The notes: generated by a model not told the origin, from the letters alone. A DNA stretch of 50,610 bases from Cryomorphaceae bacterium (GCA_011525035.1 WTIZ01000043.1:1-50610); one strand, 5' to 3'. Positions 27,387 through 36,189 are shown, counted from the first letter of the stretch. Program-made: numbers and translations.

Positions 27387-29204
27387 TTAAAGCTTGATCC
27401 ATTTGACCTGAGCAATACCCTGCGCAGTTCGAAGAGATAAAATGTATAAACCCGCATCAAGATGATGCAGCTCGAGGTTATTATACCCCTCCACATGACC
27501 GGCGGCAACAGTCGCTCCGGTAAGGGTCCTTAAAACATAATGTGCCGAAGGCGATTCTATACTTAAACTACCAGAAGAAGGATTGGGATATACCTTGAAA
27601 TCTTGGGCCAATTCCTCCACAGCCATATCCGTTGGCGAATAACGGAAGTACGGTCGCATCATCGCAACACCAGGCTCGAGACTCTGGTACCAATTAAACC
27701 CGTCCCCGTAGTACCTCGGCATTCCGGAAGGTAAAGTACGCTGCTGATCTAAACCTAAATACATAGGGTTCGAAGAGGTGCAGATGTATCCCAACCAAAT
27801 CTCAGCGTACGCATTTAAACTAACACTGGAATCCAACTCATAAGGCATCATATCTCCGCGGTAATACCCTGTAAACGGTCGGTACAAACTATCGCTCATG
27901 TACAATATGTTTCCAGGTCCATCCCCACTATCCGCTGGTGCCCAAACGGCCATTCTAAAGGTACTGGTGTACGCTTCGCCAGCATCGACGAAATTAAAAT
28001 ACATCCCCTTGAGGGTATCGGAGCCACCAAGCCCTCCTACCTTAAATTTTTGTGCTACTCGGCCGCCAACTACGTTCTGAACCGCATATGCACGCTCAGC
28101 ACTGCCGTCGTCCAAAGCCAAGTAGTTATTTAACGTTAATGTACCTCGAACGGTATCGTTGGAACGAAAGCCTGCCGCCGAACCGTCAAACCACACCTTA
28201 GTTGAGACGGTAGTTGGGCCGCTAAAAGAAGTCATTGCTGTAGAGGGAACGCTCACAGTGAAGGTCTGATCTTGGTTGTGCTGGGTATTTGTGATTACCG
28301 GCACTGCTGTAGTCTGTTGAACGAGTGCACCGTTTTCCTCCCAACGAAATTGGCCAAGGTTCAAACTCCATCCCCCAGAAGGTACAGCACCGTTTCTGCG
28401 GTAAATAAATTCCAAAGTAGAGGGACGATTGGCAACACTGCTGGCATTACTTACCCACCACGGCCAGCTGGTGTAGGCTCCTGAACCTATAATCAGTGGA
28501 TGCGCGCGAGCAATCGCCGGTTCGGTAATGATGGTATCGCTTGGATTTCTGTCCTTATCAAGCTGTACATAATCAACATTCCAAATGTCATAAGCACCGG
28601 CACGCGCTCCATAAGCTGCAAATCTGAATCGGAAACCTTTTTGCAAATAATTGGCGCCTTGAACAGGAAGAATAACGGAAGAAAACGGACCTGAGGTTCC
28701 AGAGCCTTTCTGCCCCCAAACTTGAGTCCAGTCGGCAGTTACTGGCGACCAATATTCAACGACAATACTATCATTGTTCGACGGCAATTCACCGCGACCG
28801 CCTTCCTGCAATTGAAAACTGAGGTATACATTGGATAGACCTTGCAAGTCTAAATAAGCCGAGGTCAATACATCTGCCAAGGAATCTGAACCAAGTGCAT
28901 TCTCTTTGTAAGCAAAACCATATTCATTGAGTCCATCGAAGGTTGCTACTCCCAATGAATTCTGAAACAGTGCCATTTCGTCGTTTACCCAAACCTTAGC
29001 ATCTTGCCAGAGTGCTGGAGAAGGCTTGTCCGACGGGTAAGAAAAATCGTCCGTAAATGGTGGCACCAAGGTGTCGGTGCTCTCCACAGACCATGAAGTT
29101 ACAGGAGCGCCCTTCAGCACAGTTGTAATTTCTTGTACTTGTGCCGTGGCGACGACCGCCAATATGCTGGCAAAAAATGTAAAGCAGAATCTAGAATTCA
29201 GCAT
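27387..29204 (-). CDS. Secreted protein with C-terminal type IX secretion sorting domain
   Basis: The 605-residue protein has a Sec signal peptide (MLNSRFCFTFFASILAVVATAQ). A long beta-rich body with aromatic and Ser/Thr-rich repeats follows, without recognisable catalytic motifs. The last 75 residues form a type A T9SS sorting domain (FKVYPNPSSGSLSIES, then LDAGLYILSLRT and a short basic end). It should cross the outer membrane through the type IX system and be anchored or released. It lies between rluD and a PASTA gene, overlapping the latter by 14 nt. Its role is unknown. Confidence 0.85.
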   Translation of the reverse strand: MLNSRFCFTFFASILAVVATAQVQEITTVLKGAPVTSWSVESTDTLVPPFTDDFSYPSDKPSPALWQDAKVWVNDEMALFQNSLGVATFDGLNEYGFAYKENALGSDSLADVLTSAYLDLQGLSNVYLSFQLQEGGRGELPSNNDSIVVEYWSPVTADWTQVWGQKGSGTSGPFSSVILPVQGANYLQKGFRFRFAAYGARAGAYDIWNVDYVQLDKDRNPSDTIITEPAIARAHPLIIGSGAYTSWPWWVSNASSVANRPSTLEFIYRRNGAVPSGGWSLNLGQFRWEENGALVQQTTAVPVITNTQHNQDQTFTVSVPSTAMTSFSGPTTVSTKVWFDGSAAGFRSNDTVRGTLTLNNYLALDDGSAERAYAVQNVVGGRVAQKFKVGGLGGSDTLKGMYFNFVDAGEAYTSTFRMAVWAPADSGDGPGNILYMSDSLYRPFTGYYRGDMMPYELDSSVSLNAYAEIWLGYICTSSNPMYLGLDQQRTLPSGMPRYYGDGFNWYQSLEPGVAMMRPYFRYSPTDMAVEELAQDFKVYPNPSSGSLSIESPSAHYVLRTLTGATVAAGHVEGYNNLELHHLDAGLYILSLRTAQGIAQVKWIKL

Positions 29205-30012
29205 CTAGCGTATCGATAATTTCGGGTTGTGGGAGAAGCGTTGAGTCGGATACCAACCAAAGATCAACAGCGCTACCGGCTTTCACTTCGAGGTCTTCTT
29301 CATAGGCCGGGGAGGACTTCAGCACAAAAGCACCTAATGTATCCTCGGTAACGGCTTGGTAAATCACCGCACCAACGTTCAAACTTGAGAAGCTCAGCTT
29401 TTCCTGTGCCTCGCTAAATGTCATGCCAACGAGATTCGGTAGGTAAACCAACGCACCGTCTAATCCAGCGCTTACGTAAATCTTAAAGCGGCTTCCCGTT
29501 TCGTACAGCTTTTGCTCATCGGCAATGCTATCATTTTCATCGACTACCCTCAATACCAAATCGTGACTGAGGTCAGGAACCGCGATAATGCTATCGATGA
29601 TAAATCCCTTGGTCTTAAATTTTGAGGTCACATAACTGACCAACTGGTCCTTATAATTTGGCAACGGATACTTTGGCAATCGCGCAGGGTTGGTCGAAAG
29701 TAGAATTTTACGGCCCAATTTTACCGTCGCATATTCCTTGGGGAAGGATTCGATGATTGCGCCCTCGGGTACCCCCGGGGCGTAATGCGTACTGTCTATA
29801 ACCTCGTACCCCAGTCCTAAAGAGTCTAATTGAGCCGTAGCCTCCTCGAGTTGCATCATCTTCAGATTGGGAATTTCAACGGTGTGTCCATGCATGGTGG
29901 TGCTGCTCAACCACCACAAACTTCCAAATACACTAACCACCACTACTCCTCCAGCAATCAAAGCCGTTTTCACAAAGGAGCGAGAAAATAGAAATCTAAG
30001 CCATTGCTTCAT
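29191..30012 (-). CDS. PASTA-domain membrane protein without a kinase domain
   Basis: The 273-residue protein has a short cytoplasmic N terminus, one membrane helix (about 15-36) and three PASTA-like repeats (about 42-108, 110-183 and 187-255), then a polar tail. PASTA repeats bind peptidoglycan fragments or beta-lactams in Ser/Thr kinases and penicillin-binding proteins; neither domain is present here. It is divergent from ddl, the D-Ala-D-Ala ligase, which suits a link to cell-wall synthesis. The first arm of its promoter lies 4 nt before the ATG. Confidence 0.87.
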   Translation of the reverse strand: MKQWLRFLFSRSFVKTALIAGGVVVVSVFGSLWWLSSTTMHGHTVEIPNLKMMQLEEATAQLDSLGLGYEVIDSTHYAPGVPEGAIIESFPKEYATVKLGRKILLSTNPARLPKYPLPNYKDQLVSYVTSKFKTKGFIIDSIIAVPDLSHDLVLRVVDENDSIADEQKLYETGSRFKIYVSAGLDGALVYLPNLVGMTFSEAQEKLSFSSLNVGAVIYQAVTEDTLGAFVLKSSPAYEEDLEVKAGSAVDLWLVSDSTLLPQPEIIDTLDAEF

Positions 30013-30016
30013 GGTG

Positions 30017-30024
30017 TAAAGATA
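30017..30024 (-). promoter_or_regulatory. -7 box of the PASTA gene, four bases before the ATG
   Basis: On the minus strand TATCTTTA (30024-30017) is one base off TAnnTTTG and is followed by 4 nt and the ATG at 30012, predicting a leaderless message. Confidence 0.45.
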
Positions 30025-30060
30025 CTTTATTCATACCCTCTAATCATTAGGGTTCTGCAT

Positions 30061-30068
30061 TACATTTA
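30061..30068 (+). promoter_or_regulatory. -7 box of the ddl gene, five bases before the ATG
   Basis: TACATTTA (30061-30068) is one base off TAnnTTTG and ends 5 nt before the ATG at 30074. It faces the PASTA promoter within a 61-bp divergent spacer; both messages are predicted to be leaderless or nearly so. Confidence 0.42.
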
Positions 30069-30073
30069 CAACA

Positions 30074-31045
30074 ATGGAAAACGAGCAAAAATTGATTGGC
30101 GTATTGGCCGGCGGATATTCTTCCGAACGGGCGATAAGTTTGGCTTCCGGGAAGACTGCTTATGAGGCTTTCATTAAAGCCGGCTACACCACAGTGTTTA
30201 TAGAACTTGATCGGGAAGGCTTTAAAGTAGACAGTCAACTGGTCAAAATCTCGGACCTCGGCTTGGACTACGTATTCAATGCCGTTCACGGTACACCTGG
30301 GGAAGACGGTCACATTTCCGGCATGCTTGAAGTATTCGGAATCCCGCACAGCACTTGTGACACATTCACGAGCTCACTTACATTTTCCAAATTCCAATGC
30401 AACACCATTCTGCGCGCTCAGGGTATCGCGGTACCAAGGGGGAAAAGCTTTTTTGATGAACCCAGTAGCGACACCTTTGACCAATGGCAATACCCATTGT
30501 TTGTGAAACCCAACCGTTCCGGCTCCAGCTTTGGTGTGAGCCGTATTGAAACTCCAGAAGAATTTTCTGCAGCTTTCAAGGAGGCGCAAAAAGAATGTGC
30601 GGAGGTTGTTGTTGAGGAAGGTATCTCAGGCGTAGAAGTAGGCTGCGGGGTATTGCGTGCAAACTATGACTTTGCTTCGAATAGGGAACTGGATGAATCG
30701 GCCACCCAGAGTATTGCGATTACCGAAATCGTCCCAACGGAAAGTACCTTCTTTGATTACGAGGCGAAATACGATGGGAAGTCGCAAGAAATAACACCGG
30801 CTAGAATACCTGCTGAAACTGCTGCTGCCATCGAGCAAATCTCCATTCGAACGTACGATGTACTCGGTCTGAAAGGCATTGTTCGTATGGACTATATCAT
30901 TGACCCAGAGCGCGGACCTGTGCTCATAGAAGTAAACAGTATACCTGGACTAAGCCCAGCCTCCATCGTGCCGCAACAAGTGGCTCATAGAGGGTGGCAA
31001 CTGCACCATGTGCTCAGTGTTCTCGCAGAAGAACATATTGCGTAA
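30074..31045 (+). CDS. ddl: D-alanine--D-alanine ligase
   Basis: An ATP-grasp enzyme that joins two D-alanines for the peptidoglycan stem peptide. The 323-residue cytoplasmic protein has the N-terminal GGYSSERAISLASG motif and the NAVHGTPGEDG substrate motif near 73-83. The ATP-grasp signature (FVKPNRSGSSFGVSRI) is near 147-162, and EVNSIPGLSPASIVPQQ near 290 binds metal and D-Ala. Bacteroidota often keep ddl next to a PASTA gene and coaD, as here. Its TAA stop (31043-31045) is also the first part of the coaD promoter box. Confidence 0.96.
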   Translation: MENEQKLIGVLAGGYSSERAISLASGKTAYEAFIKAGYTTVFIELDREGFKVDSQLVKISDLGLDYVFNAVHGTPGEDGHISGMLEVFGIPHSTCDTFTSSLTFSKFQCNTILRAQGIAVPRGKSFFDEPSSDTFDQWQYPLFVKPNRSGSSFGVSRIETPEEFSAAFKEAQKECAEVVVEEGISGVEVGCGVLRANYDFASNRELDESATQSIAITEIVPTESTFFDYEAKYDGKSQEITPARIPAETAAAIEQISIRTYDVLGLKGIVRMDYIIDPERGPVLIEVNSIPGLSPASIVPQQVAHRGWQLHHVLSVLAEEHIA

Positions 31046-31050
31046 CTTTA
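31043..31050 (+). promoter_or_regulatory. -7 box of coaD, overlapping the ddl stop
   Basis: TAACTTTA (31043-31050) ends 4 nt before the coaD ATG (31055) and includes the ddl stop codon. It is one base off consensus. Leaderless start predicted, though coaD may also be read from ddl transcripts. Confidence 0.35.
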
Positions 31051-31054
31051 TCCC

Positions 31055-31516
31055 ATGAGCAAACGCATTGCATTATTCCCGGGATCCTTTGATCCTATCA
31101 CTTTGGGCCACCTCGATATTATTGAGCGTGCGCTTCCCCTATTTGATGAAATCCAAATAGCCGTGGGTACCAATAGTGCGAAACAGTATCTATTCCCGCT
31201 TGAACAACGCGTCGCTTGGATCGAAGAAACCTTTGCCAATGAACCTAAGATTAAGGTCATTACCTACGAGGGTCTTACCGTTGACTTCGCTCAAAAACAA
31301 GGGGTAAACTTCCTGCTGCGCGGATTGCGTAATCCTGCAGATTTCGAATTTGAAAAGGCAATAGCTCAAGCGAATAGAGAAATGGTACCGGATCTAGAAA
31401 CCGTATTTCTTTTGACCAGTGCACGTTATGCCTACATCAGTTCAAGCATTGTACGTGAAGTATACAACCACGGTGGAGATTTTACCGGATTCGTTCCCGA
31501 TGCCGTTAGGCCGTAA
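31055..31516 (+). CDS. coaD: Phosphopantetheine adenylyltransferase
   Basis: Catalyses the fourth step of coenzyme A synthesis, forming dephospho-CoA from 4'-phosphopantetheine and ATP. The 153-residue protein has the nucleotidyltransferase motif GSFDPITLGHLD (residues 10-21) and the ISSSIVREV motif near 128-136, both diagnostic. It is 9 nt after ddl and overlaps the convergent Nudix gene by 11 nt at the 3' end. Confidence 0.96.
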   Translation: MSKRIALFPGSFDPITLGHLDIIERALPLFDEIQIAVGTNSAKQYLFPLEQRVAWIEETFANEPKIKVITYEGLTVDFAQKQGVNFLLRGLRNPADFEFEKAIAQANREMVPDLETVFLLTSARYAYISSSIVREVYNHGGDFTGFVPDAVRP

Positions 31517-32129
31517 CTTCTTCTGAGGCGAACTCTGTGAAAACAGCTTTCAGGCTATTGTAAGAAGGCATCTTGGCCAATTTTTTTCTCAGCTTTTTTG
31601 GAGAGGCCCAATACACGTCAGTAATTCCTTCCTCTTTTTGAGGCTTCAATTTTTTCGTGTGCTCCGTATACATGGGATACCAGTAGGTTGTTTTAATGGC
31701 AAACCCGCCTTTCACAGTGTAACAATGCACTGTTTTCGTTGGTGCACCTGTTATTTTCAGACCTTTAACCTTGCACTCCTCTTCCACCTCGCGAACGGCG
31801 CAATCTTCGATCTTTTCATGAAACTCCAGCTTGCCCTTTGGCATGTCCAACTTGCCGTTGCGTTCTATGATGAGCAACTGGCCTTTGTCATTTTTAACCC
31901 ATCCACCAGCCGCGATAACACCTTTGTGTAACGTCATAAACAAGGGCCAAAACGGATGGTCTATACCAATGCTTAAATCCACATTCAAGGCCTCGTTTTG
32001 AAGATTCTTAAGAAACGATTTCACCTTCTTCTTCGTGGATAATCTGTTGATAATCTCAGGGGCTTCTCCCCCAGGAACAGGAATCAAAACAGAGCCTTTA
32101 ATGAAAACTTTGGTGTAATTTTGCAGCAT
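31506..32129 (-). CDS. Nudix hydrolase family protein
   Basis: A Nudix fold enzyme with a Nudix box reading GKLEFHEKIEDCAVREVEEEC; the final Gly of the consensus is replaced by Cys, while the metal-binding REVEEE core is intact. The 207-residue protein has an N-terminal region of about 90 residues that I do not recognise. The ATG at 32129 is chosen because it fits related flavobacterial proteins; a longer frame starting at 32207 would lie wholly within pyrE. Substrate unknown. Its start codon overlaps that of the divergent pyrE (CATG at 32127-32130). Confidence 0.82.
   Translation of the reverse strand: MLQNYTKVFIKGSVLIPVPGGEAPEIINRLSTKKKVKSFLKNLQNEALNVDLSIGIDHPFWPLFMTLHKGVIAAGGWVKNDKGQLLIIERNGKLDMPKGKLEFHEKIEDCAVREVEEECKVKGLKITGAPTKTVHCYTVKGGFAIKTTYWYPMYTEHTKKLKPQKEEGITDVYWASPKKLRKKLAKMPSYNSLKAVFTEFASEEVTA
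32116..32123 (+). promoter_or_regulatory. -7 box of pyrE, four bases before the ATG
   Basis: TAATTTTG (32116-32123) is an exact TAnnTTTG match and ends 4 nt before the pyrE ATG at 32128. It lies within the first codons of the opposing Nudix gene. A leaderless message is predicted; no good -33 TTTG was found. Confidence 0.5.
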
Positions 32130-32769
32130 GATACAGAACAAAGAAGCAGCCCTTAAGACCGCCGAAAGTCTTTTACAAATTAAGGCGATTAAATTACAAC
32201 CAGACAACCCATTTACTTGGGCAAGTGGATGGAAAAGTCCTATCTACTGTGATAACCGCTTGACATTAAGTTTTCCAGCTATTCGAAATTATCTAAAAAT
32301 CGAATTCGCCAAACAAATTGAAGAAGTTTATGGAAAACCTGATTACATCGCCGGAGTAGCTACAGGCGCTATTGCTATCGGTGCGCTCGTTGCTGATTTC
32401 ATGGGCGTTCCATTCATCTATGTTCGTGATAAAGCTAAAGGCCACGGACGTCAAAATCAGGTAGAAGGCTTCTTTGAACCGGGCTCTAATGTTGTGGTCA
32501 TTGAAGATTTAATCTCTACCGGTGGCTCTTCACTAAAAGCGGTTGCTGCCCTCAAAGAAGCTGGAGCACGCGTTTTAGGAATGATGGCCATATTCACTTA
32601 TGGCTTCCCTGTAGCCCTCGAGAATTTTGAAGAGGCTGGTGTTCGCTTGAACACTCTAAGTGATTACCACCATTTATTGGAACAAGCTGTTCAAAGTGGT
32701 GCTATCTCTCTCGAAACAAGGGATCTATTGTCTGAATGGCGCAAAGACCCTTCTGTTTGGGGCAAATAG
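32128..32769 (+). CDS. pyrE: Orotate phosphoribosyltransferase
   Basis: Forms OMP from orotate and PRPP in de novo pyrimidine synthesis. The 213-residue protein has the PRPP-binding motif VVVIEDLISTGGSS near residues 124-137 and the flexible loop YVRDKAKGHGRQNQ near 98-111, which carries catalytic lysines. It is divergent from and overlaps the Nudix gene start, and ends 7 nt before the convergent birA stop. Confidence 0.96.
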   Translation: MIQNKEAALKTAESLLQIKAIKLQPDNPFTWASGWKSPIYCDNRLTLSFPAIRNYLKIEFAKQIEEVYGKPDYIAGVATGAIAIGALVADFMGVPFIYVRDKAKGHGRQNQVEGFFEPGSNVVVIEDLISTGGSSLKAVAALKEAGARVLGMMAIFTYGFPVALENFEEAGVRLNTLSDYHHLLEQAVQSGAISLETRDLLSEWRKDPSVWGK

Positions 32770-32776
32770 AAAGCGA

Positions 32777-33511
32777 TTAAGACTCGCCATTAGGGTCAAC
32801 CCAACGTATACTATCAAGGTCAAACGCTTGCGTTTGGCCTTTTTTTGTTTGCAATAACACCCTGCCTAAATCATCTACGCCGGCGACCACCGCTTCAAGC
32901 ATTTCTCCTTTATCAGTGGCATACATCTGCGCCTGTGTTTTACCCCAAAGGATGTCGGCGTAACGCTTGTCTAAAAGTTTACCATTATCCATCCAGGGCA
33001 CAGCAGCGTCCATCGCTTTTAGAATTTCATCTATTACCTCCTCGGCTGTGATATCCAACCCTAATTCCTCCAGGCTAATGGCGCGAGGTAATTGAGCTTG
33101 ACTGTATTTTACATTGATACCGATGCCTATAATCGAGGACGAAATACGACCGCCTTCCCATCTATTTTCTATGAGCATGCCACCCAATTTCTTCGTAGCG
33201 ACCATCATATCGTTGGGCCATTTGTACTGCACCATTTTAGGCAAGGTGGTGGCCAGAACATGACACATCCATTTGTTGACGAGAAAACTTTCCTTCACGG
33301 CATTGGGCCATCGCACATATACTGAGAACAACGCCGATTTTCCAGGTTCGTCCTGCCAAACTGACACGCCCCTACCCTTGCCCTTTTTCTGGGTACTGGC
33401 AACCACCGTAGACAGGTGTTCCAAGGCAGTGTTCTCCTGCAACAAACGCTTCAATTCAGATTGCGTAGAATCTAGCTGTGAATGACGTAGAATGCGGTAC
33501 TTTTGTGACAT
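32777..33511 (-). CDS. birA: Biotin--[acetyl-CoA-carboxylase] ligase, monofunctional
   Basis: Attaches biotin to the carrier protein of acetyl-CoA carboxylase. The 244-residue protein has the biotin-binding GKGRGVSVWQ motif (about 43-52, the family GRGRxGRxW loop), KWPND near 98 and KLGGMLIE near 107-114. A short C-terminal SH3-like domain follows. The N-terminal HTH of E. coli BirA is absent, so it cannot repress the biotin operon. It is convergent with pyrE and divergent from rsfS, with 71 bp between starts. Confidence 0.93.
   Translation of the reverse strand: MSQKYRILRHSQLDSTQSELKRLLQENTALEHLSTVVASTQKKGKGRGVSVWQDEPGKSALFSVYVRWPNAVKESFLVNKWMCHVLATTLPKMVQYKWPNDMMVATKKLGGMLIENRWEGGRISSSIIGIGINVKYSQAQLPRAISLEELGLDITAEEVIDEILKAMDAAVPWMDNGKLLDKRYADILWGKTQAQMYATDKGEMLEAVVAGVDDLGRVLLQTKKGQTQAFDLDSIRWVDPNGES
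33498..33505 (+). promoter_or_regulatory. -7 box upstream of rsfS
   Basis: TACTTTTG (33498-33505) matches TAnnTTTG and lies within the first codons of the opposing birA gene. Transcription would start near 33510, giving a leader of about 73 nt that contains a 19-codon open frame (33513-33572) before rsfS. Confidence 0.4.
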
Positions 33512-33582
33512 TATGCCTATTTGGAATGAGCCTCACGAAGATGGCATATGTTTTGGTAATTTACTGACATAAATATTCATTA

Positions 33583-33954
33583 ATGCAATTACAACCTCAA
33601 GCTTCGTCCGAACTACTTCAAAAATTTGTTGTTGAAGGGTTACAAGAGATCAAAGGCGAAAACATCACCATACTTGATTTAAGAGAAATCGATAACGCAG
33701 TAACGGACTTCTTCATTATTGCTGAAGGTAACTCAAACACTCAGGTAAATGCACTTTCAGATAGCGTTCACAAAAGCGTTCGAGAAAATGTTGGCGATCG
33801 CCCTTGGCACATTGAAGGAAAAGAGAATGCAGAGTGGGTACTTATGGACTATGTAAATGTCGTAGTACACATTTTCCAAAAAGGCATCCGAGAGTTTTAT
33901 GACCTTGAAAGCCTTTGGGGCGATGCACCTACAACAACCTTAGAAAACCTATAA
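33583..33954 (+). CDS. rsfS: Ribosomal silencing factor RsfS
   Basis: RsfS binds L14 and blocks subunit joining when nutrients are scarce. The 123-residue protein has the family block KGENITILDLREIDNAVTDFFIIAEGNS (about 23-50) and the C-terminal WVLMDYVNVVVHIFQKGIREFYDLESLWGDA. It is 7 nt upstream of ftsH, a pair often kept together in Bacteroidota. Confidence 0.95.
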   Translation: MQLQPQASSELLQKFVVEGLQEIKGENITILDLREIDNAVTDFFIIAEGNSNTQVNALSDSVHKSVRENVGDRPWHIEGKENAEWVLMDYVNVVVHIFQKGIREFYDLESLWGDAPTTTLENL

Positions 33955-33961
33955 CAGCCGT

Positions 33962-36067
33962 ATGTCGGAAAAAGGAAATCAAAATCAAATTGACAAGCTG
34001 AAAAAGCAGTTTGCCAAGAATAACAATCAGGGGAACAAACCCAATGGTCCGAAGAGATCTGGATTCAATTTCTATTGGGTCTATGCTATCATATTCGCAC
34101 TATTCATAGGTATGCAGATTTTTAGTGCGATGAGCTTCCGCGCTAAAAACTCAAACTTTAGAGACTTTGAGCAAAAGCTTGAGCTTGGTGATGTTGAACG
34201 CGTAAACATCGTTAACGAGAAAACCATTCAAGTCTTTATCAAGGAAGAGCGCTTGCTGGAAAACGAGCGCTACGAAGAGGTAAGAAACAGCAATCTCAGT
34301 GATGCAGTCAATCCAGGTCCGCATTATGTTTTCGAAATGCCCGCGACGGCCTTTGAAGATCGATTGAAAGATTACTACGAAGACCGCTCTTCTGAAGAAC
34401 CCATCGCAGTGAACTACGAAACTCAAGAGAACTTCATTGGTGACATCATTTCTTGGGTATTGCCGCTCGTATTAATGATTGCCGTGTGGCTTTTCATTAT
34501 GCGTCGCATGTCTGGCGGCGGTGGCGCCCCAGGCGGCGGTGGTGGATCCCAGATCTTTAACATCGGGAAGTCACGAGCAAAAGTCTTTGACAAAGACACG
34601 GAGGTGAAGACCACCTTCAACGAGGTAGCCGGAATGACTGGAGCCAAAGAAGAGGTTCTGGAAATTGTGGACTTCTTGAAGAATCCAAAAAAATATACAG
34701 AGCTCGGAGGACGTATTCCGAAAGGTGTGATGCTTTCAGGCCCTCCAGGAACTGGTAAAACCTTGTTGGCAAAAGCAGTTGCCGGAGAAGCCAAGGTACC
34801 GTTCTTCTCACTTTCAGGCTCTGATTTCGTTGAGATGTTTGTGGGTGTAGGTGCCTCACGTGTCCGCGACTTGTTTAAGCAGGCCAAAGAAAAATCGCCG
34901 TGTATCATCTTTATCGATGAGATTGATGCCATCGGTCGTGCCCGTGGAAAGAACAATTTCACAGGCGGTAACGACGAGCGAGAGAACACATTGAACCAGC
35001 TTCTTACTGAGATGGATGGTTTTGGTACGAACGAGCACGTTATCGTAATGGCGGCCACCAACCGCGCAGATATCTTAGACCGCGCATTAATGCGTGCAGG
35101 GCGTTTTGACAGAATCATCTATGTGGATTTGCCAGAGCTCAACGAACGTGAAGCCATCTTTGGGGTGCATTTGAAAGGCATTAAAACCAATGATTCTGTA
35201 GATGTTGCCTTGCTTTCAAAGCAGACTCCAGGGTTCTCTGGGGCCGATATTGCCAATGTGTGTAACGAGGCTGCTCTTATCGCAGCTCGTAAGAACAAAG
35301 ACTTTGTAGACAAGCAAGATTTCAACGATGCCATTGATCGTATCGTGGGAGGCTTGGAAAAGAAGACAAAGATTATCACACCCGAGGAAAAGAAAGTTAT
35401 TGCTTACCATGAAGCAGGTCATGCTGCAGTGAGCTGGTTGCTTGAACATGCTGCACCATTAGTAAAGGTGACTATTGTTCCAAGAGGGCGCTCGCTAGGT
35501 GCTGCTTGGTATCTTCCGGAAGAGCGTCAGATTACAACTGCTGAACAGATGCAAGATGAAATGTGTGCCACAATGGGTGGGCGTGCAGCAGAAAAGGTAG
35601 TGTTTGACAAGATATCTACCGGTGCTTTGAGTGATCTTGAAAAGGTGACTAAACAAGCAAGAGCCATGGTTACTATCTACGGTTTGAACGACAAGTTGGG
35701 TAACATAACCTACTACGATAGTCAAGGCCAGAATGAATACGCCATGGACAAACCGTATTCTCAAGAAACAGCTGTGGTTATTGATGAAGAGATTTCAAAA
35801 ATCATTGAAGCGGAATACGATCGTGCCATTGACATTCTCTCAAACAACAGAGAAAAACTGGATGCTTTGGCCAACCTTCTCTTAGACAAAGAGGTCATCT
35901 TCAAAGAGAATGTTGAGGAGATCTTTGGCAAACGTCCTTGGGACAAAGAAGAAACTGAGGATACAACCGCTGAAGTAGTGGCGACTGAAGAGACAACTGA
36001 AGTTGTAGAGCCGACGGAACCAACAGAGGCTCCTGCTGCTGAAGAAACACCAAAAGAGGCCGAGTAA
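33962..36067 (+). CDS. ftsH: ATP-dependent zinc metalloprotease FtsH
   Basis: A membrane-bound AAA+ protease that degrades misassembled membrane proteins and regulators. The 701-residue protein has membrane helices at about 36-58 and 160-182 flanking a periplasmic domain, then a Gly-rich linker. Walker A GPPGTGKT is near 260, Walker B IIFIDEID near 315, the zinc motif HEAGH near 482-486 and the third ligand in the region beyond 555. The last 45 residues are an acidic Thr/Glu/Pro-rich tail without a fold. It is followed by a terminator 19 nt after the stop. Confidence 0.97.
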   Translation: MSEKGNQNQIDKLKKQFAKNNNQGNKPNGPKRSGFNFYWVYAIIFALFIGMQIFSAMSFRAKNSNFRDFEQKLELGDVERVNIVNEKTIQVFIKEERLLENERYEEVRNSNLSDAVNPGPHYVFEMPATAFEDRLKDYYEDRSSEEPIAVNYETQENFIGDIISWVLPLVLMIAVWLFIMRRMSGGGGAPGGGGGSQIFNIGKSRAKVFDKDTEVKTTFNEVAGMTGAKEEVLEIVDFLKNPKKYTELGGRIPKGVMLSGPPGTGKTLLAKAVAGEAKVPFFSLSGSDFVEMFVGVGASRVRDLFKQAKEKSPCIIFIDEIDAIGRARGKNNFTGGNDERENTLNQLLTEMDGFGTNEHVIVMAATNRADILDRALMRAGRFDRIIYVDLPELNEREAIFGVHLKGIKTNDSVDVALLSKQTPGFSGADIANVCNEAALIAARKNKDFVDKQDFNDAIDRIVGGLEKKTKIITPEEKKVIAYHEAGHAAVSWLLEHAAPLVKVTIVPRGRSLGAAWYLPEERQITTAEQMQDEMCATMGGRAAEKVVFDKISTGALSDLEKVTKQARAMVTIYGLNDKLGNITYYDSQGQNEYAMDKPYSQETAVVIDEEISKIIEAEYDRAIDILSNNREKLDALANLLLDKEVIFKENVEEIFGKRPWDKEETEDTTAEVVATEETTEVVEPTEPTEAPAAEETPKEAE

Positions 36068-36086
36068 TCGGATTAAAATTTGAAGT

Positions 36087-36116
36087 AAACCCACCGCCGC
36101 TGGCGGTGGGTTTTTT
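36087..36116 (+). terminator. Rho-independent terminator after ftsH
   Basis: Perfect 12-bp arms AAACCCACCGCC (36087-36098) and GGCGGTGGGTTT (36102-36113) with a 3-nt loop, then a T run to 36116. Confidence 0.93.
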
Positions 36117-36164
36117 GTTAATAGCCACTATAAAAAAGACTTCGGTGCTTTAGTGATGCTTTGC

Positions 36165-36172
36165 TACCTTTG
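36165..36172 (+). promoter_or_regulatory. -7 box of the LUD-cdsA-psd operon
   Basis: TACCTTTG (36165-36172) is an exact TAnnTTTG match. TTCG at 36141-36144, 20 nt upstream, is a one-mismatch -33 box. The predicted start near 36177 leaves a 13-nt leader before the ATG at 36190. Confidence 0.6.
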
Positions 36173-36189
36173 AGTAACACTCACAAAAC

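Noticed and set aside
32130-32207. A longer Nudix gene starting at 32207
   Set aside because: The extra 26 residues would be encoded entirely inside pyrE and do not resemble Nudix relatives; the start at 32129 gives a typical N terminus.
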